A stretch of 64,000 nucleotides of DNA from Pempheris klunzingeri (GCF_042242105.1 NC_092024.1:2799501-2863500), one strand, 5' to 3'; shown: positions 1-20,350, counted from the stretch's first letter. A program made the numbers and translations. The notes: generated by a model not told the origin, from the sequence alone.

Positions 1-6132
<6,132 letters not shown>

Positions 6133-7072
6133 TCAGGTGAACACTGAAACACACACAAAAAGGTGAGAGAATCCATGATCAGCTTTCTCACCAGCAGAAA
6201 AGCATTGAAGTCTATAAAGGCTGAAAAGGCCAACATGTGAGGCATTAATGGTCATCTGTAATAGTGTAACACAGTAGTTATGAAACGTGTGGAGTCAGGA
6301 GTGACCCTGAAAGGCACTGATAATGTTGCTGTGCCTCAGGGGACTTTATTCTAGCGTTTCATTTTAAAAGGCTGTCAAAGCACGCAGCATGCATAACAGG
6401 CAGGATTAATCTTTGGCTTCCTGTCATTTCTGGTAAATTGTTATCAATTCCAAGTACTTCTTGATCAGGTCATGGGATTGATTTCCAATGTCTCCTTCCC
6501 TGGAGCTGAGGCGTTAGTACTGAGGAGCTGATGTTGGTATGTCTTATTATAGGACCTCTTGCACCACCCAGTGGCCTTATGAGAGAAAACGAAGCGATTA
6601 ATCTAAAGACCTAAAATACAGGATAACCATCCTTTCGCAACACGTCTGTAAAACATGTCCACCAGAGAATATCTTCATTTCAACTACTGGTAGGCTACCA
6701 GTCGGTCTAATTAGCAGTAGCACTTAGCATAATTCCGGTCTGTACACTATTACATGTACAGATGTAATTCTGTGTGAAATACCAACAATGAAGCAGCTCC
6801 AGGTCAGGGTGATAGAGACATACAACACAGCAAACTAAACCCGAACAAGTGACTTTAAACTCTTGCGGACTCCCCACTGAGCTGTGTCACTCTGCATTTG
6901 CAGCTAACATTAGCTTTTTAGTCCAAGTGCCTTTAGCAGAGCCCGTGGGATAAAAGGGCTCTGAATTCAGCCGAAACACTTGACATTAGCTTCTGAAAAA
7001 CCGACACGAGACTGAGAGCAAACTACAAACAACACAACGAGCACACAAAGCTCAAAATACACGAAAGTTTAC

Positions 7073-7140
7073 CCACGTTTTTCACCGGTGCAATTTCTTC
7101 CCCTTACACATCCGCTTTCGTCATTCCCTTGACGTCCGAA
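7073..7140 (-). promoter_or_regulatory. tfb1m: Probable TFB1M untranslated first exon and promoter start
   Basis: The coding exon 1 of TFB1M is preceded (reading minus) by a good acceptor, TGTGTTTCAG ending at 6144, leaving only 11 bases of 5' UTR before the ATG. An untranslated exon further upstream is therefore expected. A GTAAAC donor on the minus strand at 7072-7067 ends a candidate exon that begins within about 70 bases, just below a CRE-like TGACGTCC (7130-7137). The upper boundary is inferred. Confidence 0.45.
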
Positions 7141-7260
7141 TATCCAATTAGCTTGCGAGAATGTTTCCGTGGACCAATCAGACGGGAGGAGGCGGGATTA
7201 CACGTTGCCCTTGAAAGGCCGTTCATTGTTGGTGTAATGATGCATCACAGCCAATAGAGG
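7126..7260 (-). promoter_or_regulatory. TFB1M promoter with CRE-like and CCAAT elements
   Basis: CCAAT pentamers occur at 7144-7148, 7174-7178 and 7251-7255 on the plus strand (ATTGG relative to TFB1M), with TGACGTCC at 7130-7137 and a GC-rich GGGAGGAGGCGGG stretch at about 7184-7196. No TATA box is evident. This is the usual make-up of a TATA-less housekeeping promoter. That it drives TFB1M is inferred from position. Confidence 0.5.
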
Positions 7261-9870
7261 GCGGCAATTCTGTGATGAGGACTACAGCATTTATTTACAG
7301 TAAAACTACAATAAGCAGGATTGTTTGATTAGTCCTTGAATGCCAAATTATAGTGTTAGTATTTATTCTCATGATGTTTCCTCTATTAATGCATAACATT
7401 AATACACAGTTTGATCAGACTTCATTACTAACCCCACCCTGGCTTGTAAACGCCGGCGCTCCACTGTCAGCACTGAGGTTTATATTCAGCTTTTGATATC
7501 TCCACAATGTTTAACTAATTGAAACCTCTCAGCTCAAGCTGATGAGCAGCCTGGGCGCCTACAGTCCACTGCAGGGCAGCGATTCATTGTTTAAGTGTTT
7601 TGTCATGCTGGATGATGCACAGCTGTTGTTTGGAAAGAACCCCGTGGCCCTCTGGTCTCACGGCTCTGCTCATGACTCACGCTGGGTCACGGGTGTCAGA
7701 TCTAGAGATGTAAATATCCTTCCCCTCCAGGGGTTGGCACATGAGTGGCAGCTCTGTCTCATACTGTGGCTGACCTTGGGAGAACGCTTCAGACCCCACA
7801 GACGGGAGAAAGAAAAACACTGGTGGTGGCGGGGTTAGGGGTCACATTGGGTCTGCTGCTCCCTCCCAATGATCCATGTACAGTGCATGTGCCCTAGTCA
7901 TGTCAGTGTTGTGTTGGTTTATCATTCCAGCAATGATCATTGAGATGAAAACGGAAAAAACACAATATGTGAAAAAGTCTAGCTATGACTTTTATCTGAT
8001 AACTGTAAACCAGCCAGCAGACCTGCTGCTGCCACTCCTCCTCTGTTAGCCGCTGCAGTAGATGAATCCAGCTGAAGTAGAAGTTATGACCTCTGGAGCA
8101 ACAGGAGCGAGGACAACGTTGTTAGAAAAAACCAGACAAGCACTCAAAATTAACTACTTTAAAATGGATGAATGACTTTTACACGTGTAAGTGTATTGGA
8201 CTCGAGAATGTAAATGCAGATAGTACATTTTCTGTTATACTAGCAAAGTCTGGTCTGAGAAGCCAGCACATGGGAAGCTTTGGCTTTATTTGATGGGAGA
8301 CACAGCTATGTTACCATCTGAACACAGGATGGTGTCAGAGAGTCACTTCCTCCGAGCAGCTCTATAGTGTGTGTTCGGCAAGAACAGGAAATGAAACATA
8401 AGTAATTAACATTTCTGAGATGGTAAGTCATCACTGTGACTGGAAGATCAGAAGAAAAACAAAGACTGAAATACTTAAGTGTATATAATTTCCAAGGTAA
8501 TTTAGACGAAGAGACTAGCATCAATAAACGGAGAAACCACAAGAGATGAGATGTCTACAATAAGTTCAACAGTACTTCCACTACAATGATATTTCAGAGT
8601 TGAGTCAGTATTATTTTCCTGTATTTAGCTGGATGTATTACGGATGCTGTAACAAGTTCAACAGGGTTAACAGCCCAAAAAGTGAAACCAGATGTATACT
8701 ATAATGACAATCAATGTAGAGTACTTGTTCAAGTATTTACTATGGCGATATTCTATTTCACATTCCAGTAAACACAAAATCATTGTAAAACTGGTCAAAA
8801 AGAAAACGAAACACTGTATTTTATGTCCAAATCGCATAAGTACAGCACAGTAGTGTAGCGTAAGATGTCTGATATGTTGTAAGTCCTAGCGTGAGTTCAA
8901 GCAGGACACACACTGTTGTATGATGTCATTATGATTATTTTCATAAACACAACATTGTGTACATTTATCATTTGGACAGGACACTATTACTGTGCACGGA
9001 AGCGGAAAGTCCAAACCCTAATTAGACATGCTTGTCTGTCAAATGCAGTAGTACAGCACCACATAAAAGAAGATGTGGTGCTTGAGCATTGGAATTCCTG
9101 TGGTCATCACAGCATTCCTGTGATACGTGTGTTGTGGTATTTTTGTGGTACTCTGACATTTGTCTTTTGCCTTTTTTGGACCATTTACTATAAGATGTTT
9201 GGTCATCTGTGGCACTTGTGTGTTATATGAGTCCAAGTGTAGTTTCTTGTTGTGCACTGTGGAGCAAAAATCAGCATACACGACCAGTGTTTCCTGAGTG
9301 CTGACAATAAACCGTCAGACCATCCTCTCTCTTTTTCTCCTGCTCCATCTTCCAGTAAATTGTTTGAAAATGCTCCGTTTAGATTTGACCCTGCCTGTGA
9401 CATCACACTTTGGGATCTGCTGATCATGTGACCTCTTGGAGTGGATTCTGGGCCAGGCAGCGATCACTCTCTCCCCACTCTCAGCTCTGTTCCGTCATAG
9501 TTGTAGAAATAAATATTTACAACCCCTTTAGTATCAAAATTAGCTTCAGATCCATTCATTTCTATTGTTTAAATCTACCGCTCTCTCTCACGTTACAACT
9601 CTTCCAGTTCAGATTTTCTGAGGATGCGGAAGTAGTCTCACAAAAACGACTCCAGAAGTCAGTGTGGAATATCTGATTATATCTTTATATTTTTATAGAT
9701 CATTTTCCTACATATTGATTGGATGGAGGCAGGAGCTTTCAAAAGGACACTGAGAAGAGCAGTATGCAGTATGCACAGTATAAGAACGTATTCTAAGATG
9801 AGCATCAGATACAAGTATGAACCTGAAAATGAGTATGTCTCCTTTAACGGTGGTCTGTGGTGGCAGTATT
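7261..9870. other. Intergenic DNA, no gene recognised
   Basis: Open frames here are short, start without context, and resemble no protein I know. No splice-bounded exon could be supported on either strand. AT-rich, no large simple repeat. Confidence 0.5.
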
Positions 9871-9875
9871 GTGAA

Positions 9876-10223
9876 ATGAATAGTTCACCATTTTGGAAAA
9901 TGCCTTTATAAACCTTCTTGCCAAACGTTCTTTCAATACTACTGTCATGTGCAGCTGGAGACAGAGGCTGGTTACAAAAACCTACCTACAGAAACTAAAT
10001 GTAAAAATGGCTATTTGTCATTTTGTGTTGGACTATTTCTTGACCAGGAGCAGTGAATTCATGGTTGCTTCGCGACTGCCAGGCTAGCTGTTTCCCTCTG
10101 TTTCCAGTCTTTATGCTAAGCTAAGCTAACCTCATATTTACCGTACAAACAGGACATTGGTATCAGTATCAGTGGTATTTTCTTATCTCCCTGCTAAGAA
10201 AATAAGCGTATTTCCCCAAAGTG
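9876..10223. mobile_element. Non-autonomous inverted-repeat element, teleost type
   Basis: The left end (GAATAGTTCACCATTTTGG, then AAATGCCTTTATAAACCTTC) reappears as a diverged reverse complement at the right end (AAAATAAGCGTATTTCCCC followed by AAAGTG at about 10197-10223). The interior contains CTGTTTCCAGTCTTTATGCT next to AAGCTAAGCTAACC at about 10088-10131. From memory this core and these ends form a widespread perciform repeat often found in introns and UTRs. It has no coding capacity, so it is a non-autonomous DNA-transposon-like or foldback element. Confidence 0.6.
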
Positions 10224-13200
10224 TTTCCTCAAAGTAAATCTTGTCTCTCCGCTTTTCTCTGACTTTTTCTTCATCTTTCTTTGGGCTCCTTCCCTTTTGT
10301 GAAAAATCTCCTTTGTCCCTTTCATGGCTTCAGGCCAGGAACACCATATTCCCTGCAGCTCTAATCTCTCTCTGCTTGGACAGCTCGTTAGCATCTGTCA
10401 GCGCACCCAAAACTGAAAATGACCCAGGAGAGCTGAGGTGATGTCTGAGCAGAACAAGTGGAAGTCAACAGAGAGTTGCTAAGGTTGCACGAGTACTCTG
10501 ACGACAGACACGACTGTTGGATGGGCCCTCAGCTATTGTTTGCTGGTGAGGAGCATGTGACGACAAGGTAGTGTTGATAGACCTGTTTGAAAAATGAAGG
10601 TATCAAAGTATACGTGTGTGTACTTGCAGAGGGTAAAGATTGTGTGGCTTATCTCGTCAGCTGACAAGACTGGTTTATGACATCATTAATGAATTTGCCT
10701 AACATCATATTGTCTTCCTTCTCATGTCTCCTTTGCCAAACGCTTCAGTGAAGATTTACCCTGAAGCTTCCTTGCAGCTGGATGACAGAGTTCAATTCTC
10801 GCAACAACAAATTTATCACCCATCTTGCACTAATTAAATCAGAGTGCTATTGCTTCTGATCACATCATATAAGTGTGGAAATGACAGCTACTTCAAGCAT
10901 CCCACATTTCTTCTATGAATCATAACAACTGCAGACCCAGTGGACCCAGACAGGACCGCTGTCCTGTGGGCATTATATATACGGAGTGAAATCATAACAA
11001 ACCTCTTCCTCGCTGAATCCCACCACATGACTTCATTTTGGGTGTGGGAATTATGGCATTCAATCAAAATACACTTCTCATGACCTCAGTTCGGAGAGAT
11101 CTTCCTCTTCGATACCACATGTAGGGGGATGACTTCATATGTGGGGAGGAAGGCGTCTGTCAAACAAATGTGCTTTGTTTCTGAGTTTTTTTCTTTGCCC
11201 AGATCCACTTTGAGTGTCGCGTACAGGACAATAAAAAGGTAAAAATGTCTTTGAGTCTGCTGCAGGGCTGGTGAACTCTCAGGTGACCTTGTATGTGGCG
11301 CTTGGGAGAGTAAAGGAATGTAAGGAGTTAACAACCAAAGAAAGAGTGAGCTTGTGTCTCTCCACTGGGAGTTTCTGTCTGACCATTTATCTTTGCCGTC
11401 TATGCAGTTTGTGTCTGCAGAAGTGTGTTTTTATATTATAGAACAAAACATTACGTCAGCTCCACACCCATAAAATCCAGCAATGGTTAAGTGTGAACTA
11501 AACTGCTCTTGGATCAGATCTGCATTGCAACACGGAAGATCTGACAAAGAGGGAGTGAAAGTGTCCATCTGACATAATTCCCCAGTGAGTTTATCTGGTG
11601 GTTTGCTGCTGGGTCTTTTGTTTGCTTTGGTTTCCACCTAGAGATAAGAATGTCATTGTGTTCACCCGCATTCCCCTCTGGTCACCAGACAAGACTTTGA
11701 CTTTAAGCTAAAGCAAAATGCAGGCTGTGATATTCTCCCTCAACTCCCCATGCTTCATACATTGCTATCATCAGGATTAAATACAGGACCACAAAAATCA
11801 GCCAACTACCCGCTGGTGTGGAGGTAAACAATACAGTCAGTCATTAACATGAACTACAAATAAGTTTGAAATCATTAACCAGAACAACAGGCTGGAAACA
11901 AAGAGACTAGATTATTTTGCTTTAGCGGTTGTTCAGCCCTGTCAGTGTGGTCAAATATTAAAATAGTCCGAAAATACCAACAACCAATCACATTCAAGGA
12001 GAGAGTCAGACAGGGAAGCTCCCATTTAGCAGAAAAGCAAACTGTTGTATTTGGTCCCTTGTCTATGCTGACGGGGAAGTGGAGGAGCATTGTACCCTGA
12101 AGATATAATTTGTGACATTATAGAAATACACCACTGAAATATCATCACTTTTTAAGTTGAGAACTTGTTAACACTAAGAGTCACTTATTCACCCAACCTG
12201 CAGCTACAGAGCAACATTAGCATTCATTGTGAGCTGTGTTTCTGGTCACCTGGTGAATCGAAGTCCAATATTCACTCTTTTAGCTCTGTTTTTGCTGTCA
12301 ATATCAACGCCTGAGCAAATATCTGGTGCTTTAGCTGCTAAATGCTCCACTGTGTTCAAGCAGGTAGTTTAAAGTGAGTCTGTAAGAGGTTTGTCACCAA
12401 AAACTGCTGCCTGCAGCGCCCGAAAACAATGTTTTCTTTGAACAGTGATCAGAAACTCACTCAAGTAACAATAGCTTTCTCCATTGCAAACTCTCCTGCT
12501 GCTGCTATCTGTCAATGCTGCAAATTTGCATGTCAAAGTTAACCAAATATTAACTTGGCATATAAAATCTGCATGGATTTATTTGTCCCCCCCCCCCCCC
12601 AGGAGCAAATCCACTGATCACGATGATTCCATTAAAATTAATTGTTTTTGTCACAAAATTGAGACATTTTAAACGCTGTTGTGACCAGGCCTTTGTGCCC
12701 TCCGGTGCAGGATGAAGTCACCAGTGATGATTCACCGTTCTGTAAGCAACTGTCCCTATTTGATGAGCTATTTAATTACAAGATAACATTGAACCTGCAT
12801 GACCTTACTATGCTTTTCTTCAAAACAGTAAGTTTAAACAGTAAGTTTATCTGGTGCTGTACAAGATTCCAACACATAGTTGATTTAGGTTGACCTTGAA
12901 AGGTGGGTAAGCACTATCCCATAATAATCTATCCTAGAAATAAAAAAAGTAGGTGAACCAACTTTAGCTCTGTTTACTTGTCACTGCTTCCATGTCTAAC
13001 CCAACAGCACCCTGGCAGCACATTCCCATTGATGCAGAGTACAATTACTGTACCTCTCATTTAGCTCATTGGCATTGTTTTCTGCAAGCAGGGCCAAAAA
13101 GGCAGTCTAGCTGCCAAAGTCCTGCAGAGTTTGGCCACACTGAGCCCTCCTAAGTCAGCAATTGGTGGTTCCTTGGGTCACTGTTAGGGCTTGGGTGGCT

Positions 13201-13600
13201 GCTGTCACCGGACTTTCCCACCATGAGAGAATGGCATGGTTCAGCTGTCACCAAGGGTCAGCGGGGAGAGTTAAGTCTCTTGCTGGCCAGCCAAAACATC
13301 TAGCATTCAGCTAGCCTCAGCTGCTAACAGTGCCCGTGTTAGCAAGAGTGCAGGAGTTAAATATAGAACTATACTTTTAGCCTCGGTGGCTTAAGTCAAA
13401 AAGAGTGGAGAGGAACAATGCAGGATGTCGCTGAGTGAAAAGACCTGGCCTTGTGACAAAGGGCATCACACTGCACCTCTGCCTTTCTCCTCACTGGGCA
13501 ACGGCCCCTTTCAACTGCTGAGCGGGAGCAGAACAGTGCCCCCCCCCCCTCCTCCCTTTTATTCTCACACACTCTTCAACTGACTTCTCGACAAGAGAGG
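10224..13600. other. Intergenic DNA, no gene recognised apart from one repeat
   Basis: No credible exon was found on either strand. The stretch contains a dispersed repeat (about 12205-12425) and C runs at 12587-12600 and 13541-13550. Confidence 0.5.
12205..12425 (+). repeat. Dispersed repeat family A, copy 1
   Basis: Contains GAGCAACATTAGCATTCATT, CTGGTCACCTGGTGAATCG, AATATTCACTCTTTTAGCTC and TTTAGCTGCTAAATGCTCCA in order. A second, diverged copy lies in reverse orientation at about 20655-20915. I recall this as a common teleost interspersed repeat; family unnamed here. Ends are approximate. Confidence 0.55.
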
Positions 13601-13689
13601 AGGGAAAGAAAATGAGAGGTGTGTTTGAGACTGCTATGCAGTGCAGAACTGGATAAGCTGTGGGAGTGAAAGAGGGAGGGAGGGAGAGA

Positions 13690-13755
13690 TGGTTGGGGGG
13701 AGTTACAGTGCTGTTATTGCTCTCTACCATTCCCTCTCTGACCTGAAGAACTGAA

Positions 13756-13798
<43 letters not shown>

Positions 13799-13971
13799 GA
13801 GCTTGAGATGGCTCTTGGCACAACTCAGTAGCCAGCACAAGCAGACACCACAAGTGGACCACACAAGCCAGAGGATATTAGTGGATGCTCTACTGCTTTA
13901 GTGCCCTTTCTCTAAGGATTACCCTTGGTGTGACCACTAATTGCTTAAACCTGGGGACAGCACAACGGCAG
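13690..13971 (+). promoter_or_regulatory. Candidate untranslated first exon of FILIP1
   Basis: The FILIP1 start codon sits 7 bases after an acceptor (AG at 25171-25172), so the gene needs an upstream non-coding exon. The best donor I noticed upstream is CGGCAG followed by GTAAGTCAG, with the junction after 13971, at the end of a moderately GC-rich, GA-repeat-bearing stretch without long open frames. The 5' boundary is unknown and the link to FILIP1 is inference; RNA data would decide. Confidence 0.3.
13758..13796. repeat. (GA)n microsatellite
   Basis: About 19 uninterrupted GA units. It lies about 175 bases upstream of a strong splice donor at 13972, inside or next to the candidate FILIP1 first exon. 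Confidence 0.95.
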
Positions 13972-16900
13972 GTAAGTCAGCTTCTCCTAAGTTTCTCTTA
14001 ATGAGAGCATTCCTGTTCTGCCTGCCCCCGTGTGGGAACAGAGCACCACGTGCCTCTGACAAAGTCAAGCTTATCAGCTGTTCTGCTTTCAGACTGAAAT
14101 ACAGGACACGGCTCAGGTGCAGGGGCTGCTGCTCGGTCATTAATACACAAGGCCAATAAAAGAGCGTTTTTTGATAGAAATCCACCCACTTGGCCTCATG
14201 TGAGCTGCGGTTCGAGCTGCGCTGCACCACATGAATGAAATAACTCTTCCCTGAAACATGTCTGCAATTCAGCTTGCTTTTTATACATTCTAATGATATG
14301 GATTTCAACATGTTGCATCAATTACTCGCCCATGAGAAGACAAGGGGCTACTCTTGGTGCCGTTAACGGCAAGACAGATTTGGTATTGTGACACACTGAA
14401 AAGAGTCATGAATCAAACATTACTCAATGAATTAAGTGTCATGTTGCCGTATGAATGAGACCATTTAGCTTGGGGGCTTTTGTGCCTTGCATGTGGGAAG
14501 AGAAGCCCACAATGTCAGCAGATAACAGGGGATGATGGTGCACTGAGATACTGAGAATGTAGGAGAAAGAGAAGTTATCCATCTCATTCGTCTGTTCCTG
14601 GCCTGCTCTCTACTGCACTTACTGTACAAATACACACACCACCTCTTAACAGTGAGAAGTGTCTGAGGCCTTCACGAGGTGCAGCAGGATGACATCTTTC
14701 ATCTTGAATATTTATGGATTGCCGAGACGCCAAAAAGAATTCCATTTCATCCGCATGAAGTCATCGGTCTTTCGGAGGAGACACATGGCTCCTGCTAGCC
14801 GCTGTCCATTTGTCAAGGCGCACATCACCTCGCCTCAGTAAACTGAAGAGAAAATAAGAAATGAATCTCACTTCCAGCAAGGGAATCTAACACAGGTGTG
14901 GCTTCCACTGCTGTCAAAGACCCTCACTGTCAGTGTCCAGAGTTCTCTGTGCAACCTCACCCTTCCTCTTTCCCCCTGCCTCCCACCCTCTCCAGCTGAG
15001 GTGGCCTCTGAGCTCTAAGTGATATCACGGCTGACACGAGACAAAGAGAACGAGAGCTGAGATATTACTCATTAACATTTTTGTGGTCGTTCCAGCTTTA
15101 TCTGAGCTCATCCTCTCCGGCTCGGCACAAGGCTGTGGAACTCAATCGGCCAAATGGCCACTCAGGAAAGACTGATCTGTGAATGTTGACTGGGCAGTCA
15201 TCAGTCACAGCTTGCACATGAATCAGTCTTACTGTAAATCAATAATGTGGCCCCTGTTTAAACTGACACCACGCTGGCTAAGCTGGGGTGTTTGCCAAAG
15301 CAGCGTTGATTTGAGATGCACTAAATGTGTCGCCGGCTTACCTCATGACATTGCTATAGCTCTATGTCACTCATGTGACATGGGTTGTCGAGGACATTCT
15401 GCAGTTGAACTGTTAGGGGCGGTGTTAGCTTTAGCATGAAATTTAGAGATGGAAGACCTTTTTCAGTGTTGCAGCATGTAGCTATTCCAGTGTTCCACCG
15501 ATGAGGTGACACTCTGGTAGCGGACAGTCAGGACATGCCAGGTGTATTTTAACCCCACATGAGATCAGAGGTAATGCTTGTGGCTCTGCGTGAAGTGCTT
15601 GTGTCATAATGCAGCATGTTCTCAAAGATTTCTTTGCCACTGAACACACGGAAACTACATTTTACAAAAAGAACAAGATAAATAGCCAATAAAATCATTT
15701 GAACCAGGAAAAATGAGCCCTAAAAGAAATATTTATCTAAGTAAGAGACGTAAAAGACACTATGCGTTGAAGGGGAGGACTTGTGCCTTTAAATGCTTCA
15801 AATGCATTGCTTTCGTTATTCTTTGACACCTTTACGGTCTCCTGCACATTATCAACTCAGTGACCCCATTCCTTCCTTGCCGTGCATGTGCGCATATGCT
15901 TGTGTGTTGCATGCGTGCGACTGCATGCGCATATAAGCCGATTCGATTGAGAATATGTCCATGTGCATGAACACAGACACATTACAGTGGGAGGTGGAGC
16001 TCGCTGTTGCCAGCAGTCGGTGTCTTCCCCATACGTCTGGTGGGCCTCAACAACAGCTGCCACTGACACATGCCCAGCTCCCGTCGTATAAGGGTCTCTG
16101 GACTTGAATTCCAAAAATGCAGTTTAGACACATTTGGATATTTCGCAGAACACTGGCACTTATAACTCATGTTGCAGTGGTTTAAAAATAAGCCCCTAAA
16201 TGTCATAGCAACCCAAGATCTTCTTAAGATCATTTGATACGTAGCGTGCAGGATGTCAGACTGTAGTCGCTATGAAGAGTAGATTGGTTGGTAATTGGTT
16301 CTTGACATGACATAATATTAGAACTAGTGAGGTCAGTCATGAAGTTCACATACAGTAGGAATATCCTGAGTGTTACAGATGTGTCAGGTTCATCAGAGCC
16401 TAACAGGAGAGTATGTGTGTATATATGTGTGGCTTGCGCATAGATCATGTGTTACACCTTTGCATCTCTCTAAGCAGGGAAAACGTACTTTTGGTCTGAT
16501 GTTTGGACATATCAAGTTCCACAGAAGGGAAAGATTAATTGATCTCACAGATATTCCCTCCTGTTCTATTCATCCCATTCCCTTCCTCATGCATGTTCTT
16601 TGAAGGCGAGTGACAAAGTCGTGACTCTTCCAGTCAAGTGGTGTGTAATGATGGCAGCCAGCCAAAGACCTCATCTGTCCTGCGGTGGGCAAAAAGCAGC
16701 TTCTATTTACTGAAAGTACTGAGATGAGGTTGACAGGTCTCCAAGACCAAATATCACACTGGAATTTCACATATCTGTTTGTGAGATGGAGTTCTTCTCC
16801 TCCCTATCATTTTATTCTCTATTTTATTTTTGTCTCACCTGCAGCACCTCATTTCATTGTGTTTATGATAACTAGTTGCTCCTTTTCTCCATGAAAAAAG

Positions 16901-19900
16901 GTAAACAAGAGACAAAAGAACACAGTTGTGACACCAACGCAAAACAATTCAAATGCTCACCTACCAAATTTTAAATGGGTAAAGGTGGTGAAGATTTGGA
17001 AGAGTGCCGTTAGCCGAGTATCATTCCAAGCAATCCAGAGTGTTAGAATATGATGTTTTCCATATAAGGTAAAAAAAAAACTGCACATATTTCAAAGCTG
17101 TTAAGGTTGATGTGTGTGTAAACATTTGTAACAGGCATTACCGTTGCTCTGGAGTTGTGTTTGTCATGTTTGCGTGTACCTTTGTTTTGGTCTCCACCAC
17201 CTCCTGAGAGTCTATAGTAATATCTGCAGAGTAATATCTGCATGTTTGGCTTGTTTCAGTAGCTACTTACTAACTTTCTTATAAACATTTAAGTGGCTAA
17301 CTAATGGCTTCATCCTCTGGGAACCAAGAGATGTTTGTATAAAATTCCATGGCAGTCCGCTCAATAATTTTTGGGATATTTAAATCTGGACCAAAGTGGT
17401 GGACCAACTGACTTTCAGACCCACATTACCACCCATGGAGCCACTCCACAAGCATGGCTGGAAACTGAAAAGTTGCCTGCTGCTGGCAATGGGTTAATAA
17501 GAGCAGTGAAATGTATGTAAGGTGACAATTATTGATGTTAATTCATGTCTGCATGTATAGGAAAACCAGTTCCAGGGTCTCTCACTTGTTCATGCAGGCT
17601 CCCTGGACTGGTGACAACTTAAAATGCAGTGATCCACATCACACCTGTTTTATTTTTTTCCAAATTCATCCCTTCAGTCCTGCGAGAAATTCAGTTATAA
17701 CAAAGAAGTCAATGTAGCTGCAATGACAAACATTCTTCTCTATATGAACTGCAAATTCAATTAAAGGCATCAAATATAGGTGTGGAATCAAGATAAAGTT
17801 GAACAATATTTTTTAAACCTGCTCAGTAATCACTTGATTACTCTAATATGTGTCACAAGGGGGGATGGAAACAAAGGGGCTGTCCAATTAAAACAATGCA
17901 TTTGATGCTGAAAACCTTATCGCCGGCACACCGAAGGGTCCAACATTTTCACACTGCACTATACAAGGACACCACAAACTGATTAGCTTGCCCTCTGACA
18001 GAATATGGGACCACTAGCCGAGACAGAAAATTCTGATCTAGTCGGCATGGAGACTTCAGAGACTTCAGACAAATGGCTGACCTTGTGACACTGAACCATA
18101 TCTGAGACCGCTTCATCCATATGTTGTCCTGCTTGTTCCTATTCATAGAACAGCCAGAACTTGATCTCTTCCTTGATCTCCATGTCGTAAAGATGATATC
18201 CTCTCATGCCATCGTTCCAGAAGAACCTGGTGCTTGATAAGGCAGTTTTTTATCGATTGAGTAAATGCTGTTGCTATGGGACTTTGCTTTGCATTTTGAA
18301 ACACCTCAACATGTTTAGTTCTTAGAAATAATGGATGTGTTCATTATTCCCATCATGTATGTCAAATCTTAGGACAGATGGGGGTGAGTCATGTATTCCT
18401 GCAGCTGCACCCCCCCCCCATATGTTCGGCGACAGTATGTTGCTTTAGAACAGTGCTGCTGACAAGTCGTGTGACTGAATACAGCATGCATCAAAGTCTT
18501 CTGTACACATCATAGCTCGTTTGCTCTTTCTCTTTTTCTTTAACTCCCACCAGCACAAATATCATAAATATGTCATATCCAATAAGTGACTGATTCAGGA
18601 AGTACTTGCGCTCAGTTGTTTATGAAGCAAAGCCAGCTGGTAAGATATTTATGTGAGAAATCACAAGCACAGAGGTTCATTCCTCTCTGTTTGCTCATTG
18701 GTGAAACCTTAACTGCTGAAGCTACAGTAGGCTCCAGTGAGAGGATCAGGTTAATGTGACATCAGGAGAATACTACAAGATGAAACCCGCCACCTATGCT
18801 GACATTTTGCTCCAGCATGGCATATAGAGTTATTGTCGCCATGAGGTATTAATAGAAGTCATCATTACAGGAAGACAAGCTGCAAATGCTTACGTTTTGT
18901 CCACGAGGATGCTTTGGCAGCTCAATTTAGCATTACGAGAAAAAGTCAACTATTAAGAGAATGTGTCTGAGTCTGTGTTACTATCTGAACAGAAAAAGCT
19001 TTTAATCCATCTCTGCCTGGAGCGTCTTTATTTTCCTAGAACATGACTGTTATGTAAAATCTGACCCCAGAGGTCGCTTGTCGTCTAGACAGGAATGCAC
19101 TGTCCATCAGAATCCTGGAACAGACAGCAGTTTTGTGCCCTTGGATGGGAAATGGGTGCTCACAACAGTTTCACTATCAAGATGGATCGACTTGTAGCGT
19201 CGAGCCTCATCCACGGCTGCAGTTTTGGTAGAAATTCCCGTGTCTTGGCTGGCTTGTGTGTTTTTCTTGTCTGGACGGAAGAGCTTCTCAAGCGTGCTGC
19301 ATTTTATCAGTGTCCTCTGGCAGGACAAGCTGCCAAACGCTCGCATGCAAAGAACATTTCCCACTCCTTATTTAGTCACTTTGGGTTTGTGGTGTGAATA
19401 TATCAAACTCATTGAATCAAACAAATCCTTTTTTTCTATAGCATGTTGTTACATTATTTGCAGCTGCCGTCCTTGTAATGAATTTGGCCTCTCGTCTTCC
19501 TCACTTTTTTTCATGTGAGTAAAACAGAGGACATGACCGCCAGTATTGTAGCCTAATACCACATAAGAGAGGAGTAACATCATGTGTCACTATAGTAGGC
19601 TATAGTAGTATCTATCGATCACCGATTAATCACTTGCCAAAAGATAGTGATAAATGCCCCTCACAGTTTGGGAAACCCAAGGGGACAACTTTGGGAGATG
19701 GGAACTTTTGGCAGATCTTCCCATTTTAGACACCGAGACCACTGAACATCAACCTTTTTTGCTTAATTGAATAACTGTAACAGCGTAGCTCCCAGTGTGG
19801 CTGCTGTTGAGGAGCACTGTATCCTTGTGTATAAAATGACTGAAGTAAATGGAATTTCAGATAACAGTCATATGGTGTACATCAGTGAAATTCACTAACT

Positions 19901-20350
19901 TGCTGACCAGTGAGAAAATGTTTAGCTCCTTTTTTACTTTGGAATGGAGGCATGTGTTTCGTTGGAGCCTATAAATACTTATATATGTGACAGCTGGACT
20001 TTCCCAAACCATGGGATAGATTTAGGGTCCTGCTTTAAATTTAGGCTCAGGCCTTGACTGGGGCCTCGCTGGGTATTCGGCCATCCTTTCTTATTAGAAG
20101 GCACTATGGAATTGGATACGGGGCAATCGGTAACATTGTGCTGATGGTTTAGATGCCGTGAATGTGTGTGGGCATTGTGGCGGGTTGGATCAGACCTCAG
20201 AGTAAAGGCGCATTGTCTGCCCTTATTTTCCATAGAGACAACTGGGAATGCTGCATGACTGGAATTCAGGCCGTGTGGCTTTGGAATCCCCATTTGTTGC
20301 TCTGGAGAATTCACCACAATCAAGGCTGGAGTGACCAGTCAAGGTGGATC

